NCBI GenBank assembly: GCA_038110535.1
Contig: JAYNJW010000042.1
Span: 1-15,066 of the forward strand
DNA length: 15,066 nucleotides
Reading direction: 5' to 3'
From: Chordibacter sp038110535
GTDB lineage: Bacteria > Verrucomicrobiota > Verrucomicrobiia > Opitutales > Seribacteraceae
Within the stretch, counting starts at the first letter, position 1. Each line of letters begins with the position of its first letter. This document shows positions 6,994 through 15,055 of this stretch, piece after piece. The position numbers and the translations under genes are program-made. The notes under the pieces are model-generated. The model was not told the DNA's origin, did not search any database, and saw only the letters and a list, made by a program, of their open reading frames with translations.

Positions 6994-8283
6994 ATGAAAA
7001 AATCCAGCTACAGCCAAAAGCCTTATTCTGTTCATTGCGTAATCATGGGGGGTGGTCGGGGAACCCGTCTCTATCCCCTCACCAAATTGCGGTGTAAGCC
7101 TGCGGTACCCCTGGGGGGAAAATACAGATTGGTCGATATTCCAATCAGCAACTGTATCAATTCGGGGTACAATAAAATCTATCTACTTAGCCAATTCAAC
7201 ACGGAATCCTTACACCGGCATGTGACCGATGCCTACCGCTTTGATCGGTTTGGTCGGGGATATGTTGAAATTCTTTCGGCCGAACAGACCGAGCATGGGG
7301 ACGACTGGTATCAAGGTACCGCTGATGCAGTGAGAAGAAATATCATTCATTTTCATGCCAACCCAGAAGATATTTTTGTGATTCTGTCAGGAGACCAATT
7401 GTACCGGATGGATTTTTCCAAAATGGTGGAAGAACATTTGGAGCGTGGAGCTGATGTTACCGTTGCGGCAAAACCCGTACCGGTAAGCGATGCGTCCGGG
7501 CTTGGTTTGCTTCGGGTCGGGGAAAGTTCCAAGATCGTGGATTTTGTAGAAAAGCCGACCGATCTGGAAGTAATTTCCCGCTTAGTGCCGCCTGAACTTA
7601 AGGCCAATGGAGATGAGCAGGACCGCTGTTTGGCATCGATGGGAATTTATGTTTTCAATGCTCTTGCAATGGAAGAAGCACTAAGTGGAAGTGCAACTGA
7701 TTTTGGAAAGGAAATCATACCTTCCTTAGTGGGCAAGAAAGATATTCGTTGCCACATTTTTGACGATTATTGGGAGGATATTGGAACAGTCAGAGCTTTT
7801 TTCGATGCCAATTTGCAATTAACAGATGAGGTTCCCGCGTTTGATTTTTATGAGAGTGACAGACCAATTTACAACCGACCCGATGTTCTTCCAACCGCTA
7901 AGCTTGGTAAATGTTCGGTCAGGAGTAGCACCATTGCTGCGGGATGCATGGTGGGGGACTCTGCTCTTAATCGATGCGTTTTGAGTGAACGATCCATAAT
8001 TGGCCAGGGTTGCAATCTTGAGAATGTGGTGATGATGGGCTCTGATTACTATGACGATCATCGCTATGATGAGATTCCCAGGTTGGGGGTGGCAGATGGC
8101 ACCCGCATACAAAATGCCATCATCGACAAGAACGCTAGAATTGGAAAAAATGTTTTTCTTAGTCCCAAAGGATTGGAAGAAGGTTGGGTGGACGAAGGAG
8201 AAAATATCTATGTTCGAGATGGTATTTTGATTGTCACGAAAAATGGTGTGGTTTCCGATGGTTTGCAGATTGGTAGTGCATAA
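6994..8283 (+). CDS. glgC: Glucose-1-phosphate adenylyltransferase (ADP-glucose pyrophosphorylase)
   Basis: GlgC makes ADP-glucose and pyrophosphate from ATP and glucose-1-phosphate, the committed step of bacterial glycogen synthesis. The 429-residue protein has the nucleotidyltransferase start GGGRGTRLYPLT (19-30), KPAVPLGGKYRLVDIPISNC (35-54), ILSAEQ and WYQGTADAVR (93-114), LSGDQLYRMD (131-140), FVEKP (184-188, glucose-1-phosphate site) and DDYWEDIGT (257-265). A left-handed beta-helix domain follows (about 300-425). The wording of these motifs, including DDYWEDIGT and AIIDKNARIGKNV (375-387), resembles cyanobacterial and plant enzymes. In those, the lysine of IDKNARIG contributes to 3-phosphoglycerate activation; that regulation here is an inference. 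The ATG at 6994 has no Shine-Dalgarno. gcvH follows after 55 nt, possibly on the same transcript. No other glg genes are in the window. Confidence 0.96.
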   Translation: MKKSSYSQKPYSVHCVIMGGGRGTRLYPLTKLRCKPAVPLGGKYRLVDIPISNCINSGYNKIYLLSQFNTESLHRHVTDAYRFDRFGRGYVEILSAEQTEHGDDWYQGTADAVRRNIIHFHANPEDIFVILSGDQLYRMDFSKMVEEHLERGADVTVAAKPVPVSDASGLGLLRVGESSKIVDFVEKPTDLEVISRLVPPELKANGDEQDRCLASMGIYVFNALAMEEALSGSATDFGKEIIPSLVGKKDIRCHIFDDYWEDIGTVRAFFDANLQLTDEVPAFDFYESDRPIYNRPDVLPTAKLGKCSVRSSTIAAGCMVGDSALNRCVLSERSIIGQGCNLENVVMMGSDYYDDHRYDEIPRLGVADGTRIQNAIIDKNARIGKNVFLSPKGLEEGWVDEGENIYVRDGILIVTKNGVVSDGLQIGSA

Positions 8284-8307
8284 ATCTTTTCTTTTGCCTT
8301 GAAGTTG

Positions 8308-8329
8308 TCCATTTGCTTGGTCAAATGGA
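8308..8329 (+). promoter_or_regulatory. Hairpin overlapping the likely gcvH ribosome-binding site
   Basis: TCCATTTG (8308-8315) and CAAATGGA (8322-8329) form a perfect 8-bp stem with a 6-nt loop, 9 nt before the gcvH ATG. The only purine-rich candidate ribosome site, GGATGG (8327-8332), begins inside the right arm, so folding could mask it. It could also be a weak glgC terminator, since ggtttt follows. Confidence 0.38.
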
Positions 8330-8338
8330 TGGTTTTGT

Positions 8339-8719
8339 ATGAGCGTACCTGAAAACTTAAGATATACCGCTGATCATGAATGGATCAGTTCACTTGGGGA
8401 TGAGTGCCTGATCGGAATAACTGATCACGCCCAAGACAGTTTGGGGGATGTTACTTTTGTGGAATTGCCAGAGATTGGGACTCGATTGGAAGAGAAAGCG
8501 GTATTTGGTGTGGTTGAATCCGTAAAGGCGGCATCTGATCTTTTCATGCCAATATCGGGAGAGATTATTGATGTAAATGATGCATTAAATGATTCTCCGG
8601 AAAAGGTAAACTCAGACCCCTACGGAGAAGGATGGATGATCAAGGTTCGTCCTGAGAAGACGGATGCGTTGAGTGGACTTTTGAATGCAGAATCCTACCG
8701 CAAAGAAATTGGCGATTAG
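8339..8719 (+). CDS. gcvH: Glycine cleavage system H protein
   Basis: GcvH carries the methylamine group of glycine on a lipoyl arm between the P, T and L proteins of the glycine cleavage complex. The 126-residue protein has the expected length and motifs: LRYTADHEWI at the N-terminus, IGITDHAQDSLGDVTFVELPEIG (split across 25-47) and the lipoylation site VVESVKAASD with K63. PISGEIIDVND and NSDPYGEGWMIKV follow. K63 corresponds to K64 of the E. coli protein. The ATG start is supported by GGATGG six bases upstream, part of which lies in a hairpin. No gcvT, gcvP or lipoyl-synthesis gene is adjacent. A clear terminator follows, so it ends its transcript, perhaps begun at glgC. Confidence 0.97.
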   Translation: MSVPENLRYTADHEWISSLGDECLIGITDHAQDSLGDVTFVELPEIGTRLEEKAVFGVVESVKAASDLFMPISGEIIDVNDALNDSPEKVNSDPYGEGWMIKVRPEKTDALSGLLNAESYRKEIGD

Positions 8720-8739
8720 AACAGATTAATTTTCACTAG

Positions 8740-8767
8740 AAAAACCTCTTGCGGATCGAGGTTTTTT
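8740..8767 (+). terminator. Intrinsic terminator of gcvH
   Basis: AAAAACCTC (8740-8748) pairs with GAGGTTTTT (8758-8766) around a 9-nt loop. The right arm runs into six T residues (8762-8767). It begins 21 nt after the gcvH stop, a classic factor-independent terminator, and it separates gcvH from the large gene downstream. Confidence 0.85.
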
Positions 8768-8778
8768 AGCACTATTAT
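8749..8778 (+). promoter_or_regulatory. Weak candidate promoter for the giant FecR-domain gene, overlapping the terminator
   Basis: TATTAT (8773-8778, 5 of 6 matches to the -10 consensus) lies 18 nt after TTGCGG (8749-8754, only 3 of 6 matches to the -35). The predicted transcript start falls within a few bases of the ATG at 8789, which would make the message leaderless or nearly so. No Shine-Dalgarno is present. The call rests mainly on the -10. Confidence 0.3.
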
Positions 8779-8788
8779 ATTAGCTTAG

Positions 8789-11700
8789 ATGATTCGCCCT
8801 TTCCCCCCATTTACCCACTTTAGACATTTGGCGTCTTTATCTTTGTTTTATTTGGGCATTTTATTTTTTTTAGTGGGCTTGGTAAATTCTTTGAATGCCA
8901 AGAAGGTTTCTCCAAGCGTTATTGTCGCATCGCTTGAAGGGGAAGTCAGTTCTCTCAATATGGTGGACGATTTCAAAGTACAGATGGGTCCAACCAGCGT
9001 GGGCAAAAAGATTAACCCCAAAACAATTCTTACCACCGGAAAAACTGGAAAGATCGCACTGCTCTTTTCTAATGGTACACTTATTACCATAAAACCAGGC
9101 AGCCGATTTTACCTACGGACCTACAAGCAGTTAGAGGGAATTGTTGAAGGGACTTTGGATCCTGGTAAACTCGAGGAAGAACCCACGCAGTCTGAACTCT
9201 CTGCTCACTTGGATTATGGAAATTTGGTGGTTAAAGCACCCAAACTAAAGAAGGGGTCTTCAATGAAATTAACCAGTCCGCTAGGTACTGCGGGTATTCG
9301 TGGTACGATGTTTCAGTTGATGGCCGTTAGAAATTCGGTGACCGGAGATATTATGGGCGGTATCAACTTAATCTCTGGAGATATCGACTTTACTGATACT
9401 GGAGGAAATACTGTCTCCCTCCTGTCCGGTCAATCCATTCAATTGGCAACCAGTAAGCTGGGTGCTCCGGTTGCCAGTCAGACTGGTGAACTGGTGGATC
9501 TGAGCTCTACTTATGGTCCTGCCCTGACCGATGGATTTTCCCCGCCACCCTTGGAAAGTGTATTCCCTGGCTACTCTGAAGTTTCCTCTTCGGCTGAATT
9601 GGAGCAGTCTTCCGCGGAAAATTTATTTCCTACTATGGTAGTTGCAGAACCGGTCAGTGCATCAGCGAGCGATTGGGAAATGATCCATGAGTTGGCCACT
9701 GATTTATTTTTTGAAATAGAATCCGCTGAAACGGTGGCGGCCAATTTCTCATTCGAAGATTTAGCGCTTGCACCTACTGTTGATATTCCAACCCCAGAAC
9801 CGGAAGCACCCGTTGCTCCAGCCGCTATAACTGGACAAACCATTGCCGGTGCCGATCTGGAATTCTTTCAAGGTGGCCATCCGGAATTACAACTTCTTGG
9901 ACAAAATGGTACCTCGGATGATAACTTAGTCAGGATTTTTGATGAGGGTGCTCGTATGGAAGTGGAAATGAGGGCACCATCGGAAGGAATTACCTGGCGG
10001 AAAATTGATCCCTGGGCAAAAGCTCAGGATTTCTTGGGAAACGATATTACTTCCGGTGTACAAATTTCTGGTACTCCAACCATTCTTCTGCCCAATCATA
10101 ACACGGCTGAAAACGATGCCCCAGCACTCGGAGAAAAGGTATCGTACGAGGTTTCCTACACTATCCGGGATCTTCGTGGCTTAAGTACAGTCATATTCCG
10201 ACAAGTCGATGTAATTGCTACCCGTCCGAGTATCCAAGTATCAAATACTTCCCCAAGCTTCCCGTGGAATGAATTGGACTTAGATGGGGACGGTAATCCA
10301 TTTGATTCATTTTATCAATGGATCAATGACCATATTTCCGTGCGTGATGTACGGGGGCAGAATATTTCATACTCTGATACCGAAGTGCCAGGGACTTTTT
10401 ACCTAAGCGGAATTTATGATCTTGCTGCAATTGGTACCTATAACGATATTCGGGTCGTTGCAATAGATTGGCGGGGTCTGCGAACGCAGTCCGATCCTTT
10501 CTCATTAGAGGTCACATCTCCAGAGAATTTACCAGTCTTATCCACCAATCCCTTTTTATCTGAATTTTCTGCCTTGGATGGTCAACAGGGAGTTTTGGAA
10601 TATGGAGATCCCTTGTCTGAATACACAGGATGGCTAAATTCGGGTACTGCGGTTGACTCGGGCGAGTCTTCTGTGGAAGTCACCACCAAAGTTTTTGGAA
10701 ATGACGCTTTGGCTCCCGTCGATTTAGCAAATATTTGGCCAGAAAATGGTATGGACTATACAATCGTGTTTGAGGTAGTTGACCCAAGGTGGGTAGCAGG
10801 TGGATCTGATCCCTTGATGAAAAACCAATTAACTGTTTCAGAGACCCATTCAATCCGGGTTGTGGCAACACCTCCAAAGCTTGAAATAGTTTTTCATAAC
10901 CCAAGAGAGGGACTAGGGGTGTCAGAGAACTTTGAGGAAATTTCTTACTTGGTTCGTTCTAAGGAAAATATTTCTGAATATCCAGATGATGGTGAATTTT
11001 TGGTTATTGCAGATCCTGGGGAAACCAATCGAGAAGATCGCAAACTTTATTATAAGGCCACAGCTTACAATGGATTTGGTAACGATATCACTACCCTTGT
11101 GACAGTTGAGAATATGGATCAAGTGGATGATACAATCCTTAACGAAGCCACAAGCATTGCAATTTCTGTGGATGATAAAACGGTTCGTAACTTAAGCCAA
11201 GGAGCAGTTACCACTCTTTCCCCTGTAGTGAAAATTGTGGATGTGATTGCTCCGAAACTTAGTTTCCCCTCGGATCAACCCAATCCATTTGTAGTTGCTG
11301 GAATCATGCCTGAAATAACTCTTCTTAGTGGATCATTAAGGGATCAGGTTTCAGGGAATTCCCGAGAAGATTATTACTTTAATGATCCTGGTATAGAGAT
11401 AATTGACAATTACTACACCGAGGAAGAGTTGTTTACATTCAACGAGATCGATGACACGAAAGCTTATGTTTTCAAATACACTAACTTAAGCAATGTATCT
11501 GATTCCTCGGTAGACAAAACCTTTGATCCTGTTTTTGAGTATGCGGAAAGCCGGCTTCAAACCGATTTGGATATGGCGAAAATGGGAGATTACACTCTGA
11601 GTTATTCTCTATCTGATCCATCCGGTAATTCTGTCTCTCTTACTCGTTCGATCCAAGTTGAGGATAAGACTGCCCCCGTCGTTAAACTTTATGGCCAACA

Positions 11701-14700
11701 AACCATGTATGTGGACCTTCAATCCATCTTTGATGGCGAAAGCAGATTTTATGATCCTGGGGCGTATGCAATTGAAGACCTTTACCAGGAAGGCAAAGGC
11801 TTTTTTGACTGGGATACTGTGGATGATGAACTGGCCTGGAAATTTGAAATTCAATTATGTAACGACTTGCAGGCCGACACTTATGACGATGCAGTAGAAG
11901 TGTCCAAGGATTTTATTGCAGACTTTATTACTGAGTTAGCCGATGACCCGCCCTCTCAGGTTTTACGATATAAATTTCACTACATATTGATCGATCGGGC
12001 GGGAAATGAGGGTAGATCTACCCGCATAATAGAGCTCCGAGGATCTCCCAATTTATACCCAACTATCTTTTTCCTTCTTTCCCATAGTGATGCTCTCGAT
12101 GGTATTCCTGCAAACGAATACATTGATAAATCAATAAATACCGCCACTTTACCCACCTTGACATGGGACATTGAGGTAGGGGAAGAGCAATACACATACG
12201 CACCGACCGCCCGTGTATTCACAGATTTAGGTGGTGGGCAACAAGAGAATTTAGACGAAGTTTACAGCATCTCTAAACACTTACTAGACGCCACCGGATC
12301 GAGTAATGATGATCAAACTATTTTGCCAGAGCAGGATTTATCCGACTTTTTCTCTTCGGTAAACTACTGGAATAATAATGGTGCTCTATATTTTGTCGAA
12401 GGAACAGTAGGTTCGTACTCCAAATATCCGGATTCAGAGAGCACTAATTGGCGAAGAGTGGTTCTAAGATATTCTGCTACCAACAGCCTTGGCAACAAAT
12501 CGGTTCGGGATATTGAAGTTCGATTAATGGATACCACCGCTCCTGTGATCACCAAGAATACCTTTAGCGAAGGAACTTTGGAGGTGGGAGATCCATTTGA
12601 TGATCCCGGTGTAAATATTTCTGATTCGGCAGGTTCAGTTATTCTTTCAGATACCACAATCGATCTACCCCATCCTCAGGGCGGTGATGATAATTCCACC
12701 TTCATAGAATTATCAAACCGTGGTTTCTGGGAAGCAGGAGATTTTACGATTACTTACACTGCAGAGGATGAATTTGGCAACCAAGCGGATACCCAAATTT
12801 TAAACCTTAATGTGCAGGATAGTACGGATCCGCATGTTGCAGTTGTCACCCATGATGTTCTCAACAAATATAATTCAAATAGTGGAATAGCTACTTCGGA
12901 TCTTTCCTACCAAAATGCGAATAATCCCTTGGTATCTCCGAATTCAATATTTGAAAACGATACCACTCTATCCAGCAAACTTCAAAATTTGTCGGTCCAC
13001 TATGACAATTTTACCTTTTCCAGTGAAGATCCATTCGTAATGGAAGATGATCCGAAAAATTTTATCTTGAAAGCATCCGAATTACACTCTGATTTTCTCC
13101 AAGCTTTAAGGAATGATCCCCAAAGTTTGGTTAATTCGACTAGTGATCCAAGCAGTTATATTCAAGTAGCTGATATATTTGGTCGGACTTTTTCGTGGTA
13201 CAGTCCAATCACTATTGTTTTTAACGACAGCACAACTCTGCAAGATCCTGGGTTTTTGATTTATGAACCTTCCAACTCAGGTGTCACGATTAACGCCAAT
13301 ATTGATCCAGAATTTTACGGGGAGGAGCAAAATCAGACCAAGAATATTACCATCAGTATCACGGTAACTCAAAATAATACAAGTGCTCGGCAAACGATCA
13401 TTAATACTGCCAGAACTTACACTTTTCTGGATGACATTAAGCCCTTGATATCTATTTCCCCCTACACCGATTCCAATTCCACATTTATTGTGGTGGAAGC
13501 AGGTGCAACTTATGACGATTCACAAACATCGGGCGATTCTTATCGCATGTTAAGAGATGGTGTTCTTGATGAGGTCGGAGAATTGCTAAGCGTTCGGGCG
13601 GACGACGTGGCAGATGGTTCAATCACATCTTCAATTGTTCGTACAATTAGCGACTTGAATGATTCCTTAACAGGTTCTGTGGTAACTTCCTATCCCCATG
13701 TGAATCATATCTACAAAATCGAGTACAATGTTCAGGATAGTGAGGGGAATGCTGCGGATTCAGTTTTTCGTTATCTTGTCATCAAGGATACAATCGCCCC
13801 ACTTATTTATCCCCAAGCTGATGCTAATGCCTCTGATAATTTTGAAGTCGATTACCTTAGCACATCACCCAATGTTAATTCAACTTCTGCTATTGAAGAT
13901 CATTTGTTATCGGGATTAGTCGCTTCTGACTACGGAGCACTAGGAGCAGGTGTATCCGATACGATTGATGGGAATTTGGATACGATAGCAAATCGCAATA
14001 AGTGGACCGTGGAAATTACCAAACCAATTACAGATAGTGATCCTGTAAGAGGATTTGATGAGGGTAGGGTGTATCCATTTGCCAAAGATGATAATGGATA
14101 TGTTGTTACCATAACGGTTACAGACGAGTTTGGAAACACATCACCTTCGCGTACCAGAAGTTTAAAAATAGGAGATTATCAAAAGCCAGTGATTGGCTTA
14201 ATCGGAGACTCCATCATTCATGACTTCCTACGATACTCGACCAATTCTGCCCTTGGTTCAGAAACCGAAGAAATATCTGGTCAGGATTTCAATGCTACTG
14301 GATTTGGGGGTGGAATGCATAGAATTATGCTGGATAACTATACTTTTGTAGATCCGGGTGCGTACGCTCATGATTATAATTCCTACTTTAGTACTGTTTT
14401 GGGATACAAAGATTTACAAGGGGACGACGGTTACGGGGAAACTTATGCCATGCGTAGGGTGCAAGATCGTGCGGAGATGGAAGCATGTGCTGACATCGGA
14501 GTTATCTATGTTTACAGTGCGTTAAATAATGACTTATTGAGCGATCCTTTTGTGCACTACCAAAGTTTAATGCAGGATAATATTTACGGTTCAGATACAA
14601 ATGTAACCATAACCCCATCTGAAAATGTTAGAGTACCGGATGTGGAGGGAAATAATTACACCTTTGCCGAGGAAAATAAAACGGATGGTTTAAACATGGA

Positions 14701-15055
14701 TGTGGTTAGGTTGACAAACGAATATCGCGTAAGAGATGGTTGGGGGAATAAAGCAGATATTGTCGAAAGAACCATTTATATATACGAGAGCCGCCAATTC
14801 CCCGGATTTGCTTTTTACGCGACTCCATTAACCGATGGAGACGGACTACCCTTTGAGCACCTTTACGATGATGGTACCCCCAATCGTGCGTATTTAAATG
14901 ATACGCGCAAAGATACCGATGGTGATGGTGTGAGTGATTTTTGGGAGAAAGCATTTGGTTCTAATCCCACGGACAGCACAAGTGTTCCTACGGAGGATCT
15001 TTCGGATCCTACCATTTACAATACGATTGATTTCAATACTTCGAACGCACAATAA
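8789..15055 (+). CDS. Giant exported FecR-domain protein with about twelve Ig-like modules and a TSP3-like tail
   Basis: I do not recognise this 2088-residue protein as a named gene. Its N-terminus has basic residues (R3, R12), a hydrophobic core (about 15-33) and a likely signal-peptidase site after SLNA (A37). A FecR domain follows (about 41-215), then an acidic Pro/Ala/Ser linker (about 216-345). A long series of diverged beta-sandwich modules fills 350-2010, each tending to end in D-x-x-GN then a strand and a D-x-T-x-P linker. The end has DTDGDGVSDFWE (2042-2053), a TSP3-like calcium motif. Only two cysteines occur (C1024, C1900). No transmembrane anchor, LPXTG, PEP-CTERM or type IX sorting sequence is evident at the C-terminus. 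A TAG immediately precedes the ATG in frame, fixing it as the most upstream start. A role as a surface adhesin or envelope matrix protein is an inference from architecture only. The gene stands alone behind a terminator. Confidence 0.9.
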   Translation: MIRPFPPFTHFRHLASLSLFYLGILFFLVGLVNSLNAKKVSPSVIVASLEGEVSSLNMVDDFKVQMGPTSVGKKINPKTILTTGKTGKIALLFSNGTLITIKPGSRFYLRTYKQLEGIVEGTLDPGKLEEEPTQSELSAHLDYGNLVVKAPKLKKGSSMKLTSPLGTAGIRGTMFQLMAVRNSVTGDIMGGINLISGDIDFTDTGGNTVSLLSGQSIQLATSKLGAPVASQTGELVDLSSTYGPALTDGFSPPPLESVFPGYSEVSSSAELEQSSAENLFPTMVVAEPVSASASDWEMIHELATDLFFEIESAETVAANFSFEDLALAPTVDIPTPEPEAPVAPAAITGQTIAGADLEFFQGGHPELQLLGQNGTSDDNLVRIFDEGARMEVEMRAPSEGITWRKIDPWAKAQDFLGNDITSGVQISGTPTILLPNHNTAENDAPALGEKVSYEVSYTIRDLRGLSTVIFRQVDVIATRPSIQVSNTSPSFPWNELDLDGDGNPFDSFYQWINDHISVRDVRGQNISYSDTEVPGTFYLSGIYDLAAIGTYNDIRVVAIDWRGLRTQSDPFSLEVTSPENLPVLSTNPFLSEFSALDGQQGVLEYGDPLSEYTGWLNSGTAVDSGESSVEVTTKVFGNDALAPVDLANIWPENGMDYTIVFEVVDPRWVAGGSDPLMKNQLTVSETHSIRVVATPPKLEIVFHNPREGLGVSENFEEISYLVRSKENISEYPDDGEFLVIADPGETNREDRKLYYKATAYNGFGNDITTLVTVENMDQVDDTILNEATSIAISVDDKTVRNLSQGAVTTLSPVVKIVDVIAPKLSFPSDQPNPFVVAGIMPEITLLSGSLRDQVSGNSREDYYFNDPGIEIIDNYYTEEELFTFNEIDDTKAYVFKYTNLSNVSDSSVDKTFDPVFEYAESRLQTDLDMAKMGDYTLSYSLSDPSGNSVSLTRSIQVEDKTAPVVKLYGQQTMYVDLQSIFDGESRFYDPGAYAIEDLYQEGKGFFDWDTVDDELAWKFEIQLCNDLQADTYDDAVEVSKDFIADFITELADDPPSQVLRYKFHYILIDRAGNEGRSTRIIELRGSPNLYPTIFFLLSHSDALDGIPANEYIDKSINTATLPTLTWDIEVGEEQYTYAPTARVFTDLGGGQQENLDEVYSISKHLLDATGSSNDDQTILPEQDLSDFFSSVNYWNNNGALYFVEGTVGSYSKYPDSESTNWRRVVLRYSATNSLGNKSVRDIEVRLMDTTAPVITKNTFSEGTLEVGDPFDDPGVNISDSAGSVILSDTTIDLPHPQGGDDNSTFIELSNRGFWEAGDFTITYTAEDEFGNQADTQILNLNVQDSTDPHVAVVTHDVLNKYNSNSGIATSDLSYQNANNPLVSPNSIFENDTTLSSKLQNLSVHYDNFTFSSEDPFVMEDDPKNFILKASELHSDFLQALRNDPQSLVNSTSDPSSYIQVADIFGRTFSWYSPITIVFNDSTTLQDPGFLIYEPSNSGVTINANIDPEFYGEEQNQTKNITISITVTQNNTSARQTIINTARTYTFLDDIKPLISISPYTDSNSTFIVVEAGATYDDSQTSGDSYRMLRDGVLDEVGELLSVRADDVADGSITSSIVRTISDLNDSLTGSVVTSYPHVNHIYKIEYNVQDSEGNAADSVFRYLVIKDTIAPLIYPQADANASDNFEVDYLSTSPNVNSTSAIEDHLLSGLVASDYGALGAGVSDTIDGNLDTIANRNKWTVEITKPITDSDPVRGFDEGRVYPFAKDDNGYVVTITVTDEFGNTSPSRTRSLKIGDYQKPVIGLIGDSIIHDFLRYSTNSALGSETEEISGQDFNATGFGGGMHRIMLDNYTFVDPGAYAHDYNSYFSTVLGYKDLQGDDGYGETYAMRRVQDRAEMEACADIGVIYVYSALNNDLLSDPFVHYQSLMQDNIYGSDTNVTITPSENVRVPDVEGNNYTFAEENKTDGLNMDVVRLTNEYRVRDGWGNKADIVERTIYIYESRQFPGFAFYATPLTDGDGLPFEHLYDDGTPNRAYLNDTRKDTDGDGVSDFWEKAFGSNPTDSTSVPTEDLSDPTIYNTIDFNTSNAQ
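8909..9433 (+). other. FecR domain region of the giant protein
   Basis: Residues about 41-215 read as a FecR domain: VASLEGEVSSL at the start, ILTTGKTGKIALLFSNGTLI (81-100 region), IKPGSRFYL, then the hallmark SPLGTAGIRGTMF (about 163-175) and LLSGQSIQL. In FecR itself this domain is periplasmic and signals to an ECF sigma factor. Here it sits just after a signal peptide, with no N-terminal cytoplasmic anti-sigma part and no ECF sigma gene nearby, so it is the stand-alone secreted type whose role is not established. Confidence 0.82.
9836..14818 (+). repeat. Diverged Ig-like (DUF5011/HYR-like) module array in the giant protein
   Basis: Residues about 350-2010 form roughly twelve modules of 90-200 residues. 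Module ends are marked by a D-x-x-G-N turn and a D-x-x-x-P linker: VDVIAPKL (817), VEDKTAPVV (957), MDTTAPVI (1247), VQDSTDPHV (1342), LDDIKPLI (1547), IKDTIAPLI (1665), IGDYQKPVI (1794). Within modules, DPG motifs recur (D866, D989, D1272, D1486, D1855), as in DUF5011 domains (xDPGAxAxD). The first modules (350-700) are more diverged and use DLRGL or DWRGL at the turn. At DNA level the copies are too different for recent duplication. Such modules usually form extended stalks that mediate adhesion or ligand binding. Confidence 0.72.
14822..15016 (+). other. C-terminal calcium-binding (TSP3/EF-hand-like) segment of the giant protein
   Basis: TDGDGLPFEHL (2015-2025) and DTDGDGVSDFWEKAFGSNPT (2042-2061) carry the DxDGDGxxDxxE pattern of thrombospondin type 3 repeats, with the usual GSNPTD after it. 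A further LDLDGDGN motif lies at 496-503 inside the module array. These acidic loops typically bind calcium in secreted proteins. About 27 residues follow with no visible anchor. Confidence 0.75.

Noticed and set aside
8909..9433. FecR domain as part of an ECF sigma/anti-sigma iron-uptake system
   Set aside because: No ECF sigma gene, TonB receptor or N-terminal anti-sigma segment is present; the window's only sigma factor is a primary-like sigma-70 in a different operon about 3.5 kb away on the other strand.
14900..15055. C-terminal sorting signal (PEP-CTERM, LPXTG or type IX) on the giant protein
   Set aside because: The ending TIYNTIDFNTSNAQ has no hydrophobic helix, no basic tail and no such motif.
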